Below are positions 17,449 through 26,189 of a stretch of 64,000 nt of DNA, in pieces. The notes under the pieces were generated by a model. It worked only from the letters and a program-made list of their open reading frames with translations, searched no databases and had not been told where the DNA came from. Made by a program: the position numbers and the translations under genes. Origin of the DNA: Rhizobium grahamii (GTDB lineage Bacteria > Pseudomonadota > Alphaproteobacteria > Rhizobiales > Rhizobiaceae); assembly GCF_009498215.1 (NCBI RefSeq), contig NZ_CP043498.1:682001-746000 (forward strand). The letters are read 5' to 3'. How positions within the stretch are numbered: the first letter of the stretch is position 1; each line of letters opens with the position of its first letter.

Positions 17449-18210
17449 ATGCAGTGGCAGGACCGCGCGATCATTCTCGGCATAAAGCGTCACGGCGAGA
17501 CGAGTGTCATCGCCGAGGTGATGACGAGCGAGCGCGGTCGCCATCTTGGCATGGTGCGTTCTGGACGGTCCCGTGCAATGCAGCCCGTTCTCCAGCCGGG
17601 CAATGAAGTGGAAGCCACCTGGCGGGCCCGGCTCGATGAGCATATCGGCGAGTTTCGGATCGAGCCTGTGACGCTGAGGGCCGCGCGCCTGATGGAGACG
17701 GCGACGGCGGTATATGGCGTCCAGGCAATGGGCGCTCTGCTTCGGCTCCTGCCCGAGCGGGACCCGCATCCGCATCTTTTTGAAACGCTGGATGTGATCC
17801 TCGAGAATCTGCACAGTCCCGCCGATGCGGGCGAACTGTTCGTCCGTTTCGAACTGGCCGTTCTCAACGATCTCGGCTTCGGCCTCGATCTGACGGAGTG
17901 TGCCGCCACGGGTGCGCGTGCGGATCTGGCTTATGTCTCTCCGAAATCCGGCCGCGCCGTCAGCCGAAGCGCGGGCGCTCCCTGGGCGGACAAGATGTTC
18001 CTTTTGCCGTCATTCTTGAGCGGCGAACAGCGCGAGGCCGCGGATGCGGAAAATCTGTCCGCTGCTTTCCGGCTGACGGGGTTCTTCCTGCACAGGCACG
18101 TCTACGAACCGCGTGGACTGGAGATGCCGGCCGCGCGCGAAGGTTTTGTTCAGGCGGCGCTGAAGGCGCTGAAACAACAAGTCTCGAGGGATAGCCAGCT
18201 CTCGGCCTGA
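17449..18210 (+). CDS. recO: DNA repair protein RecO
   Basis: 253 residues. The N-terminal OB fold starts [41 protein letters not shown], followed by the helical domain ([25 protein letters not shown]). RecO loads RecA on SSB-coated single-stranded DNA together with RecR. Only one cysteine is evident in the region where some family members have a zinc site. The position a few genes after era is typical. Confidence 0.95.
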   Translation: MQWQDRAIILGIKRHGETSVIAEVMTSERGRHLGMVRSGRSRAMQPVLQPGNEVEATWRARLDEHIGEFRIEPVTLRAARLMETATAVYGVQAMGALLRLLPERDPHPHLFETLDVILENLHSPADAGELFVRFELAVLNDLGFGLDLTECAATGARADLAYVSPKSGRAVSRSAGAPWADKMFLLPSFLSGEQREAADAENLSAAFRLTGFFLHRHVYEPRGLEMPAAREGFVQAALKALKQQVSRDSQLSA

Positions 18211-18309
18211 CTGTTTTTCACCGCTGAAAACCATCATGCAACACCGGCGCTTTACCGCGACCGGCAGCGCTCCTACTTGCTGACCTGCATAGCAGTCGAG
18301 GAGGACAAC

Positions 18310-19305
18310 ATGCTGACGAAGCCAAGCAACGAGACGCACCTGCAGCTTTGGGATGGAAGAGCGATTCCACGGCTTGGCATGGGGTGCTGGGCGATCGGTG
18401 GGCCTTTCTACGCCGGCGATACACCGCTTGGCTGGGGAGAGGTGGATGATGCCGAGTCGATCGCGGCCGTCCATCGCGCCATCGAGCTCGGTGTCCGCTT
18501 CTTCGATACGGCATCCAACTACGGGGCAGGGCATTCGGAAGAGGTCCTGGGACAGGCGATCGGCAATCGCGACGATATCGTCGTCGCCACGAAATTCGGC
18601 TTTGCCACGGATCCGGCGACGAAGCAGGCAACCGGTGCATTCGCCGATCCCGCCTTCATTCGCGGTTCGGTGGAGACCTCGTTGCGCCGGCTGCGGCGTG
18701 AACGGCTGGATCTCTTGCAGTTTCACCTGAACGATTTTCCGCTCCAGCAGTCCGATGATGTCTTCGAGACCTTGGAAGCCCTCCGCGCGGAAGGAAAAAT
18801 CGACGCCTTCGGCTGGAGCACGGATTTCGCTGACCGGGCCGAGCGCCAGGCAACGCGGCCCGGTTTCGTATCGGTGCAGCACACAATGAACGTCTTCGAA
18901 CCGGCGGATGAGCTGGTGTCGACGGCTGAACGGCATGGCCTGGTATCGATCAATCGCGGTCCGCTGGCGATGGGACTGCTGAGTGGCAAGTTCACCGCAC
19001 AGAAGACCGTTGACGCAAAGGATGTTCGCGCCGCCGCGCTCGACTGGATGGTGTATTTCAAGGACGGACGCATTGCACCGGAGTTCGCAGCGAAACTCGA
19101 CGCGGTGCGCGACCTGCTGATGTCAGACGGACGGACGCCGACGCAGGGCGCATTGGCCTGGCTTTGGGCACGCTCTTCCCGCACATTGCCGATCCCGGGC
19201 TTCCGCACGGTTGCGCAGGTCGAGGAAAACGTCGGCGCGTTGAGCAAGGGCCCGCTATCGGACGAAACGATGCGCGAGATCGACGTGGCACTCGGACGCG
19301 GTTAG
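18310..19305 (+). CDS. Aldo/keto reductase
   Basis: 331 residues from the ATG that follows GAGGAGGACAAC. The TIM-barrel AKR signature is present: FFDTASNYGAGHSEEVLG (Asp and catalytic Tyr), VVATKFGF (Lys) and a C-terminal NADPH-binding region SRTLPIPGFRTVAQVEEN. It probably reduces aldehydes or ketones with NADPH; the substrate is open. The stop codon overlaps the convergent MOSC gene. Confidence 0.93.
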   Translation: MLTKPSNETHLQLWDGRAIPRLGMGCWAIGGPFYAGDTPLGWGEVDDAESIAAVHRAIELGVRFFDTASNYGAGHSEEVLGQAIGNRDDIVVATKFGFATDPATKQATGAFADPAFIRGSVETSLRRLRRERLDLLQFHLNDFPLQQSDDVFETLEALRAEGKIDAFGWSTDFADRAERQATRPGFVSVQHTMNVFEPADELVSTAERHGLVSINRGPLAMGLLSGKFTAQKTVDAKDVRAAALDWMVYFKDGRIAPEFAAKLDAVRDLLMSDGRTPTQGALAWLWARSSRTLPIPGFRTVAQVEENVGALSKGPLSDETMREIDVALGRG

Positions 19306-20161
19306 CGCACCTTCTCGCCTCGTACCTTCATGGGCCACGCTTCCGGTCGCTCTTCGAGAACTGAGACAGCATCTCCGACAGAAATCGTACCCGTACCGCG
19401 CGGCGTGACGTTCCAGCCGAACAGCGGGCCGGGTACGCGCCGGTCGCCGGACATGCGAATGCGGCCCATCGCGGGCATCGGGTTGGGCACCTCGCGGGAG
19501 CCGGTCTGCTGGTCCTGCGTCGTCATGATGCAACGCGCGCAAGGCTTGACGAGATCGAACCGCATTCCGCCGATCTCGATTGCGGTCCACCTGTCCTCGG
19601 CCCATGCTTCGTCGCTGTCGATGACGATGTTTGGCCGGAAGCGCTCCATGCCGACGCTGCCTCCGCCATGAGCGGCGAGGTCGGCATTCAAGGCCCGCAG
19701 CGATGCCGTCGTGGTGACGAGGATCTGGTAGCCGTCGGCGAAGGTGACGGGTGTTCCGTCTCCGGCCCACTCCGCGCTTGCGGTCCGCTTGGCATTGCCA
19801 TCGAAGAACACCAGTCGAACGTCGCGACCGAGCCACTCCGAAAGCGTCTGGTTGGTATTGTCGTCGGCGACTGCCGCGTTGACGTCCGTTTTCCAGATGT
19901 CGACGTTGAGGCGGCGCTCGGAGGAAAAGCTCGGCCGGATGGGGGCGTTGCCCGATAGGGCGAGCTGGAGATTGTCCCATCGAGAACCGCTTCGATACGC
20001 GCAAGCGTCGGCAGTTCGCGCTGCGTGATGAAGTGGCCCGCCGGATCGGCAATCATCGCGCGCCGGTCGCCAGGCAGGCCGAATGCAGTGATCTCGGTGG
20101 TCTGCAAGGCGATCGCCCGGCCACTTTTGAGCGGATATACGAAGAGATCGCTGATGCGCAT
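19302..20161 (-). pseudogene. MOSC domain protein, interrupted by a 1-base frameshift
   Basis: The N-terminal frame reads MRISDLFVYPLKSGRAIAL...LARIEAVLDG and then loses all similarity. A neighbouring frame continues exactly there with DNLQLALSGNAPIRPSF...VRLVFFDG and a MOSC core containing RFRPNIVID and PCARCIMTTQD. The frames join if one G is added to the GGG run at 19976-19978 (CCC on the plus strand). MOSC proteins of the YcbX/mARC type handle molybdenum cofactor sulfur or reduce N-hydroxylated compounds, and the Cys in PCARC fits. Either a sequencing error in a short homopolymer or a recent mutation. Confidence 0.85.
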
Positions 20162-20170
20162 CGGGAACTC

Positions 20171-20815
20171 CTAGATTTCGTCCATGAAGGCAGCGAGAAA
20201 ATCGCGCAGTCGTTTGTCTCGTTCGGCGGCAAGCGCTCTGCCGCTCTCTGTCTTGAAGCCGTCAGCGAGCTTGAAGAGCTTCGTCTGGAAATGATCGATC
20301 ACGTAACGCCGGTCGTCGAGTGGACGGTTTTCGCCGGAGGGGTCGAGTGGGTCGTAGAGCAGGGAGGACATGCGCCCTCCGATATAGAAGCACCGGCCAG
20401 CACCTACCATGCCGATCGCATCGAGCCGATCGGCATCCTGCAGGATGCGTGCCTCCAACGTCTCCGGCGCAATGTTGGCCGAGAAGCTGTGAGCGGTGAT
20501 CGCATGCTCGACGACGCCGATGTCGGCCGGCGACCAGCCGAGTTCAGTAAGAACACCGGCCGCCTTTTCAGCGGCAAGTGCGGAGGCCTTCGAGCGCAGC
20601 GGTGAATTCTTCTCCACGGCGACGCAATCGTGCAGAAGTACGGCCGCCGCAAGGATCCTCGCGTCTCCACCTTCCTTGGCCTGGATGCGCATCGCATTCT
20701 TGAAGACCCGCAGGATATGCGCGAGGTCGTGCGAACCGTCGTCGCCCTCGTAGGCGTGAGGAATGAGCTGCGAGGCTAAATTTTCGAAAGGGGAGAAGGC
20801 CTTGGCCGCGAACAT
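20171..20815 (-). CDS. HD-domain phosphohydrolase
   Basis: 214 residues. The HD metal site is visible as SHDLAHILRVFKNA (about 28-41) and AVLLHDCVAVEKN (about 58-70), with a later HxFSANI and DADRLDAIG that supply the remaining ligands. This is the YedJ-like class of small HD hydrolases with unknown nucleotide or phosphate substrate. It is 9 bp upstream of the MOSC gene on the same strand, so the two are probably co-transcribed. Confidence 0.85.
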   Translation of the reverse strand: MFAAKAFSPFENLASQLIPHAYEGDDGSHDLAHILRVFKNAMRIQAKEGGDARILAAAVLLHDCVAVEKNSPLRSKASALAAEKAAGVLTELGWSPADIGVVEHAITAHSFSANIAPETLEARILQDADRLDAIGMVGAGRCFYIGGRMSSLLYDPLDPSGENRPLDDRRYVIDHFQTKLFKLADGFKTESGRALAAERDKRLRDFLAAFMDEI

Positions 20816-20883
20816 GAATAAAACCGTGAGGATGATGTTGTATCCTCATAGCGGCGGCGGTCCCTGCTTGCAACGACCTCCGC

Positions 20884-22767
20884 TCAACCCGCCTTAGCGC
20901 CGTGTGTCTCCCAGCTGCCGGAAAGCAGCTTCGGCACGTCGGCCAACGGGCGCGGCGGGCTGATGTGGTAGCCCTGGATCTCGTCGCAGGCTTCCTGCTC
21001 GAGCAAGGCCAGCTGTTCGCCGGTTTCGACGCCCTCGACCGTGACGCGCATGCCGAGCGCGTCGCCAAGCAGGATGATGGCGCGGATGATCGCGAAGGCC
21101 TCGCGATTCTCGACGATGTCGGTCACGAACGACTTGTCGATCTTGATCTTGTCGAAGGGGAAGCTGCTCAGATAGCTGAGTGACGAATATCCGGTACCGA
21201 AGTCGTCCATGGCGACCCGAAGCCCACGCTGCTTCAAAGCGTGGAGAATCGGCAGAGCCTCCTCGCGGTTTTCCATCAACACGCTTTCGGTAATTTCGAT
21301 CTCGAGCCGTGCCGGGGCAAGACCTGAGGTCGTCAGCGCCGTCGATACGTCCTCGGGAAGGTTGCCGTGAGTGAACTGGATCGCCGACACGTTGACCGCA
21401 ACCTTGACATCCTCCGGCCAGCCCGCCGCATCCGTGCAGGCCTGCAGGAGCACCCATCGCCCGATATCGACGATCAGCCCCAGTTCTTCGGCAAGCGGGA
21501 TGAATTCGACCGGCGAGACCCGGCCGCGGGTCGGATGATTCCAGCGCAGCAAAGCCTCGAAGCCGCAGATGCGCTGTGCGCCAATGTCGAAAAGCGGCTG
21601 ATAGTTAAGCTCGAACTCGTGGTTCGCGACCGCCTTGCGCAGGTCGGCCTCGAGCGTGTGGCGCGCTTCCAGCTGTGCTTCCATCTCGTTTGTAAAGAAG
21701 CGCTCGCCGCGTCGGCCAGCCGTCTTGGCGTGGGATAGAGCGACGCCGGCATGCTTCAGGAGCACATCGGTATCGACGCCATCCTGCGGGCTGATGGCAA
21801 TGCCCATGGAGACGCTGAGCTCGACAGCTTTCTCGCCCCGAAAGAAGGGTTCGGCAAGTTCGCGCCGTATTTGCTCGGCCAGCGCGGTGACGTTCCAGGG
21901 CTGTTGCCGCCCGCACTGGAGGATCGCGAATTCGTCGGAGCCGAGACGCGCCAGAATGTTGCCTTCACCCGCTGTAAGGCGAAGGCGTTCGGCCACCTGC
22001 CGCAGGATCTTGTCGCCTGCCGCCACACCGAGTGTGTTGTTGACGGATTTGAAGCGGTCGAGGTTAAGGTGGACGAGAGCGATCTCTTCGTCCGCCTTGC
22101 GGGCGCTGAGGGCTGCTTCGACCCGTCCTCGAAAACTCAGCCGGTTCGGAAGACCGGTCAGCGGATCGTGATGGGCGAGGAAGGCGATCCGTTCCGCGGC
22201 TTTTCGATCGGCGGTAACGTCTGCATGGATGGAAATATTGCTGCCGTCGGGCAGTACGGTCACGACGCTCTGGATCAGCCGGCCGTCGTGCATGCTCCAT
22301 TCGCGCCGGCGGATGCGTCCGCCATCGGAGACGTCTCGTTCTCCGGTCGTCTGCCGTGTCTCCGGCATTTCCGTTCCAGCGATCCTGGCGATTAGTGAGC
22401 GCATCGTCGCACCTGGCGCAACGTCCTTCTCACCGAAGCCGAATAGCTGTTGGAACCGGATGTTGCAGAGGATGAGTTTCTGATCGGTATCGAAAACGCT
22501 GAGCCCGAGCGGAAGGTGGTTCAGGACGATCTCAAGCAGTCGCTTTTGCGCGGAGAGCGCGTCTGTCGCTGAGGAGAGGGCGGCTTGCAGCAGCTCATTG
22601 TCTTTCTGCGTAGCGTTTGCGCGCTTTTCCACGTCTCGTCGCCGGGTGGCGTACTGTTTGCACGTGTCGACGACGAGGTCGACGAGGCGCTGCCCCTCGG
22701 TGGACGGATTATTTCCCAGGGCTTCGGCACACTGCTCACGGAAGAGCGCTTCAGCTTCCATACCCAT
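20884..22767 (-). CDS. PAS-GGDEF-EAL protein (putative c-di-GMP cyclase/phosphodiesterase)
   Basis: 627 residues with no membrane segment. A predicted N-terminal coiled coil (about 30-75) leads into a PAS domain (LPLGLSVFDTDQKLILCNIRF). A GGDEF domain follows with the active-site variant GSDEF in LARLGSDEFAIL, then an EAL domain with FEALLRWNHP, ITESVLMEN, MDDFGTGYSSLSYL and KIDKSFV. SDEF is a tolerated variant, so cyclase activity is possible, and the EAL residues look complete. It should tune c-di-GMP between motile and sessile states. The start may instead be the ATG two codons later (22761), which is better spaced from GAAGG. Confidence 0.93.
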   Translation of the reverse strand: MGMEAEALFREQCAEALGNNPSTEGQRLVDLVVDTCKQYATRRRDVEKRANATQKDNELLQAALSSATDALSAQKRLLEIVLNHLPLGLSVFDTDQKLILCNIRFQQLFGFGEKDVAPGATMRSLIARIAGTEMPETRQTTGERDVSDGGRIRRREWSMHDGRLIQSVVTVLPDGSNISIHADVTADRKAAERIAFLAHHDPLTGLPNRLSFRGRVEAALSARKADEEIALVHLNLDRFKSVNNTLGVAAGDKILRQVAERLRLTAGEGNILARLGSDEFAILQCGRQQPWNVTALAEQIRRELAEPFFRGEKAVELSVSMGIAISPQDGVDTDVLLKHAGVALSHAKTAGRRGERFFTNEMEAQLEARHTLEADLRKAVANHEFELNYQPLFDIGAQRICGFEALLRWNHPTRGRVSPVEFIPLAEELGLIVDIGRWVLLQACTDAAGWPEDVKVAVNVSAIQFTHGNLPEDVSTALTTSGLAPARLEIEITESVLMENREEALPILHALKQRGLRVAMDDFGTGYSSLSYLSSFPFDKIKIDKSFVTDIVENREAFAIIRAIILLGDALGMRVTVEGVETGEQLALLEQEACDEIQGYHISPPRPLADVPKLLSGSWETHGAKAG

Positions 22768-23216
22768 TCACCTTCGCGTCACCGACGCATCGCCGATTGA
22801 TGAAGCCTTGTTGCATCGGAGCAGGTAAGCCGGGTGCGGCGAAATTGACGCGCAAAGAAATGGATGCTGTTTCCAAGGCAATTGATTTCACAATTCAAAA
22901 TTGAATACACGCGAATAGCTGCGTACTTACAATCCTCCGGTCGAATTAATATTCGGTTGCAGTGCGAGAAAATATATAGCGCCGGCTATATCTTGTGCGC
23001 CGACATGCGATGGAAAGCGCTACGTTTCCGTCCGGAAAAGAGCTGCGGCGATTTTGCGGTGCGAATAAAGTCACACTTTGTCAATCATCGTTAATGGACC
23101 ATTAACAGCTTATTGACGGGTGGGGCAAATCAGTTTATCGACCCTTCTAGTTGTGATTTTCCCTATTCGTATTGCGTACAAACAATCACCGGCGAAAGCG
23201 GTGAACGGAGGTTTGT
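22768..23216. other. 449-bp AT-richer intergenic region between the GGDEF-EAL and EF-hand genes
   Basis: No convincing gene is present. The right half holds a CtrA box and a promoter (listed separately). Two further short palindromes are visible: CGAAT-TAAT-ATTCG near 22944 and TATAGC-GCCG-GCTATA near 22980. The left part should contain the promoter of the minus-strand GGDEF-EAL gene. Confidence 0.6.
23091..23141 (+). promoter_or_regulatory. CtrA box and sigma-70 promoter of the EF-hand gene
   Basis: TTAA-N7-TTAA at 23091-23105 is a perfect match to the CtrA consensus and sits inside the 17-bp palindrome GTTAATGGACCATTAAC. TTGACG at 23113-23118 and TATCGA at 23136-23141 are 17 bp apart. The CtrA box ends 7 bp before the -35 element. 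Transcription would start near 23148, giving a leader of about 70 nt. Confidence 0.6.
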
Positions 23217-23531
23217 ATGAACGGTGTTTCATCCGTTTCGGATACGTCCTATGCCTACCTGGCGACGCTATCGAGACTTGACACAAATGGCGATGGCGTT
23301 CTGAGCCGTGGCGAACTGGCGGCTGATGATAAGCCCGGTATTCTTACCCAATTGAGCGGCGGTGAAGACGGGCAGGATGCCTCGCCGAAGCTTTCCGACG
23401 GCGTACTCGCATTCATGATGCGCGCGCGTGAAAGCGGCGGTATGAATTTCTTCTCGCAGGATATGTCCGAAGATACGGGCGATCTCTACAAAAATACCTA
23501 TGGTCAGTACGACCTGGACATCGCGTCCTAG
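23217..23531 (+). CDS. Small EF-hand protein
   Basis: 104 residues, ATG preceded by CGGAGG. One canonical calcium-binding loop is visible: DTNGDGVLSRGE, residues 22-33, with Asp22, Asn24, Asp26 and Glu33 in ligand positions. No signal peptide, no second clear EF-hand; the rest is acidic and Gly-rich (SGGEDGQD). It is probably a cytoplasmic calcium-binding or calcium-responsive protein. The upstream CtrA box suggests cell-cycle dependent expression. A terminator follows directly, so it is monocistronic. Confidence 0.8.
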   Translation: MNGVSSVSDTSYAYLATLSRLDTNGDGVLSRGELAADDKPGILTQLSGGEDGQDASPKLSDGVLAFMMRARESGGMNFFSQDMSEDTGDLYKNTYGQYDLDIAS

Positions 23532-23557
23532 GGTATTGCCGCAGAATGCGTACAATG

Positions 23558-23583
23558 AGCCGGCCTTTGGTCGGCTTTTTGTT
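23558..23583 (+). terminator. Rho-independent terminator of the EF-hand gene
   Basis: Stem AGCCGGCC / GGTCGGCT with loop TTT, one G-T pair, followed by TTTTTG. Confidence 0.85.
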
Positions 23584-23651
23584 TTCCGCGCAGGCGGAAC
23601 CGCCCTTGGCGACGTGCGTTCGTCTTCGATAAGCAACGAGGAGGGAATATC

Positions 23652-24170
23652 ATGGGCAATATCGTGCGATCGGTTGTGCTGATTGGCTTTGCGACAGTCG
23701 CGACCCTTGCGATGGCGCAGGATAAACAGACAGCAACAGCGGATTTCGTCGGCAAGGACGGCAAGGAGGATGGCCGTGCGACGCTCACTGCTGCGGCCGG
23801 CGGCGGCGTGTTGATGGAAGTCGAAGTGACCGGCCTTCCAGCCAACAAGTGGGTCGCCTTCCATGTCCACGAAACCGGCAAGTGCGATGCCGCGACACAT
23901 CACGAATCGGCCGGAAAACACTTCAACCCAACCGATGCGGAGCACGGTCTGCTTGCCGCCAAGGGGCCGCATGCCGGGGATATGCCGAACCAGTACGTCG
24001 GTTCTGACGGCATCCTGCGGGCTCAGGTTTTCGACGGCATGGTCACGCTTGACGACAAGAAGACCGGTATTCGCGGCAGGGCACTCATGATCCACGCCAA
24101 TTCCGACGACTACCGCAGCCAGCCCTCCGGCGATGCGGGCGAACGGCTCGCTTGCGGCGTCATCAAGTAG
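23652..24170 (+). CDS. sodC: Superoxide dismutase [Cu-Zn], periplasmic
   Basis: 172 residues after GAGGAGGGAAT. A signal peptide ends at AMA/Q (about residue 22). Metal ligands are recognisable: the HVH pair in AFHVHETGKCD, His in AGKHFNP, His in AEHGLL and the HAGDMPN segment. The disulfide cysteines are in GKCD and the C-terminal LACGVI. It dismutates superoxide in the periplasm to peroxide and oxygen. It converges with mscS at a distance of 12 bp. Confidence 0.95.
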   Translation: MGNIVRSVVLIGFATVATLAMAQDKQTATADFVGKDGKEDGRATLTAAAGGGVLMEVEVTGLPANKWVAFHVHETGKCDAATHHESAGKHFNPTDAEHGLLAAKGPHAGDMPNQYVGSDGILRAQVFDGMVTLDDKKTGIRGRALMIHANSDDYRSQPSGDAGERLACGVIK

Positions 24171-24182
24171 AGACAGCGCATC

Positions 24183-25010
24183 CTAGAGGATTGGCAGCCC
24201 TTTCTGGTCGAAGGTCGATTTCATCCGGCCGAGCATGTCGCGGCGCGTGTCGTCCCATTCGATGGTCTTTGTCCAGTAGCGCATGGTGATGGTCGTCTTG
24301 TCGGCGGCGATCGTTTCGATGAACACGGCCGGCTGTGGGTTGGATTGTACGCGCTTGTCGGATTTGGCAAGATCGGTCAGGGCATCCATCGCGAGAGCAA
24401 CCTGCTCGCCGCTTCCGACGTTCACTGTCAACTCGCCCTTGCGGGTGGCTTCGCGGCTGTAGTTGGTGATCGGCGTGTTCCACAGCGTGGAGTTCGGTGC
24501 CAGAAGGTAAAGCCCGTCGGAGGTCCGCAGCTCGGTCGCAAAAAGCCCGATTTCGCGCACAGTGCCTGCAACGTTGCTCGTCGAGATGTACTCGCCTACC
24601 CGGAAGGGTCGCAGGATAAGCAGCATGATGCCGGCTGCGATATTCTGCAGCGTTCCCTGCAGCGCAAGGCCGATCGCCAGACCGGCGGCGCCGAGTGCCG
24701 CGATGATCGATGCCGTCTGAACACCGAACTGACCGAGCACCGTGATGAACACCAGAATGAGCAGGCCGTAGTGCAGCACGTTGGCAAAGAATCGCGCCAG
24801 CGTCTCGTCGATCCCGCGGACGCGGGAGATCCCCTCGAACGCCCAGCGGCTGATGAAGTTTGCCATCAACCATCCGAGTACGAGCAGGATGATCGCGCCG
24901 AGGATGGAGAATGAATACTCAACCGCAAGCGCACTTGCCTGATTGAGAGCGGTACGTGTTGCCAGAATTACGTCGGTTGCCTGTTGTTCCATGATCTCGC
25001 CGGTCGTCAT
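24183..25010 (-). CDS. mscS: Small-conductance mechanosensitive channel
   Basis: 275 residues with three N-terminal transmembrane helices (SFSILGAIILLVLGWLMANFI, YGLLILVFITVLGQFG, then the pore helix). The pore-lining TM3 reads AALGAAGLAIGLALQGTLQNIAAGIML, the Gly/Ala ridge of MscS, followed by the beta domain PFRVGEYI. It opens on membrane tension and releases solutes during osmotic downshock. An ATG six codons inside (MEQQAT) is an alternative start. Confidence 0.94.
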   Translation of the reverse strand: MTTGEIMEQQATDVILATRTALNQASALAVEYSFSILGAIILLVLGWLMANFISRWAFEGISRVRGIDETLARFFANVLHYGLLILVFITVLGQFGVQTASIIAALGAAGLAIGLALQGTLQNIAAGIMLLILRPFRVGEYISTSNVAGTVREIGLFATELRTSDGLYLLAPNSTLWNTPITNYSREATRKGELTVNVGSGEQVALAMDALTDLAKSDKRVQSNPQPAVFIETIAADKTTITMRYWTKTIEWDDTRRDMLGRMKSTFDQKGLPIL

Positions 25011-25059
25011 TGTCGATAGACCCGGCTACATGGGGCAGCCCGCCGATGGCGTCAACCGA

Positions 25060-25590
25060 TCAAGAGGACGCGGCAACCTGCAGAGGCAGGACGAATGGCG
25101 CATTGCCATCGGCATCCGCACCGCGGCCCATCGCGCGCACGGCCTCGATCAGCCGACCTTTTCGGTCTAGCAGCCGGTCGCCGATTTCCACGATCCGCAG
25201 GTTCGGGCTGGCAAAGGGCGACGCCTGGCGCAGTCGTCGTGCGAGGTCTTCCTCGCTTTGATCGGGTTCGAGAGCAAGAGCCGCCACGAGCGCTGCCGCC
25301 GGAGAACGCGAAACGCCCATCCAGCAATGGATGAGCAGAGGGGCCGATTGGTCCCAACCGGTCGCGAAGTCGATGATCTCACGCACATGCGTCTCGTCAG
25401 GCGCGACAAGCCCGCCGGTACCCTTGAAGGCGATGTCGTTCATGGTCAGCAGCAGGTGTCGCTCTGCCTTGATGACGGCAGGCCGGTGAAACAGCTGCTC
25501 CTTCGCCATCAGGCTGATCATCTCACGGGCGCCATGGCGGACAGCCATTTCGGCAATGCGCGAGAGCGGGGCAACCACGATCCTTGTCAT
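25060..25590 (-). CDS. Tyrosine phosphatase-like protein
   Basis: 176 residues. The P-loop LIHCWMGVSRSPAAA fits the Cys-x5-Arg signature (HCWMGVSRS) of dual-specificity and tyrosine phosphatases, with a plausible acid loop upstream. The start codon overlaps the stop of the HD gene (ATGA, 25587-25590). Substrates are unknown; rhizobial members are annotated as tyrosine phosphatase family proteins. Confidence 0.85.
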   Translation of the reverse strand: MTRIVVAPLSRIAEMAVRHGAREMISLMAKEQLFHRPAVIKAERHLLLTMNDIAFKGTGGLVAPDETHVREIIDFATGWDQSAPLLIHCWMGVSRSPAAALVAALALEPDQSEEDLARRLRQASPFASPNLRIVEIGDRLLDRKGRLIEAVRAMGRGADADGNAPFVLPLQVAASS

Positions 25591-26189
25591 GATGCACTCC
25601 GCCCGGCGTCGAGGGCGGCGAACCGTTCGCAGAAACGGACCTGCGCTTCGACGGCCGGAAGAGGTGCCAACTGCAGCATTTCCTTGGTGATGCCGCGCGG
25701 CTGGCCGAAGAACTTCTGGGCCTCGACCACGGTAAAGCCCGCGAGCTGCGACGCCTCGAAATAGGCCGCCACCGTATCCGCCTTCTTGATCCTGTCCTTC
25801 AGCTCGCGCGAAGGGTGGGGCGGAAGGCCGAAGCGAAGGTGGATGGCCGCTTCCAGGCGTTTTTCCACGCTCTTGTAGCCCCCGCCGACCACCGACTTGA
25901 ATGGAGAGATCATGTCGCCGATGACGTATTCTGGCGCGTCGTGAAGCAGCGCCATCAGGCACTCGTCCGCTGTCGCCTCGTTCTGGTGACGGAAGATGTC
26001 TTCCACGATCAGGCTGTGCTGGGCGACCGAGAAGGCATGATCGCCCGATGTTTGACCGTTCCAGCGGGCCACACGCGCGAGGCCATGCGCGATGTCGCTA
26101 AGCTCCACGTCCAATGGTGACGGATCCAGAAGATCGAGCCGGCGGCCCGAGAGCATGCGCTGCCATGCGCGCGGCACCTTGGGGGTCAA
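25587..26189 (-). CDS. HD-domain hydrolase of the YfbR (5'-nucleotidase) type
   Basis: 200 residues from a TTG codon that overlaps the ygfZ stop by 4 bp (TTGA). The motif set is RVARWNGQTSGDHAFSVAQHSLIVED, then LLHDAPEYVIGDMISPFKS with the HD pair, and KKADTVAAYFEA, matching the YfbR family of 5'-deoxynucleotidases. It probably dephosphorylates nucleoside monophosphates. Its coupling to ygfZ and a phosphatase suggests a house-cleaning operon. Confidence 0.85.
   Translation of the reverse strand: MTPKVPRAWQRMLSGRRLDLLDPSPLDVELSDIAHGLARVARWNGQTSGDHAFSVAQHSLIVEDIFRHQNEATADECLMALLHDAPEYVIGDMISPFKSVVGGGYKSVEKRLEAAIHLRFGLPPHPSRELKDRIKKADTVAAYFEASQLAGFTVVEAQKFFGQPRGITKEMLQLAPLPAVEAQVRFCERFAALDAGRSAS

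Noticed and set aside
22864..23094. 76-codon frame in the GGDEF-EAL/EF-hand gap
   Set aside because: No ribosome binding site, composition unlike neighbouring proteins, and it runs into the CtrA box region.
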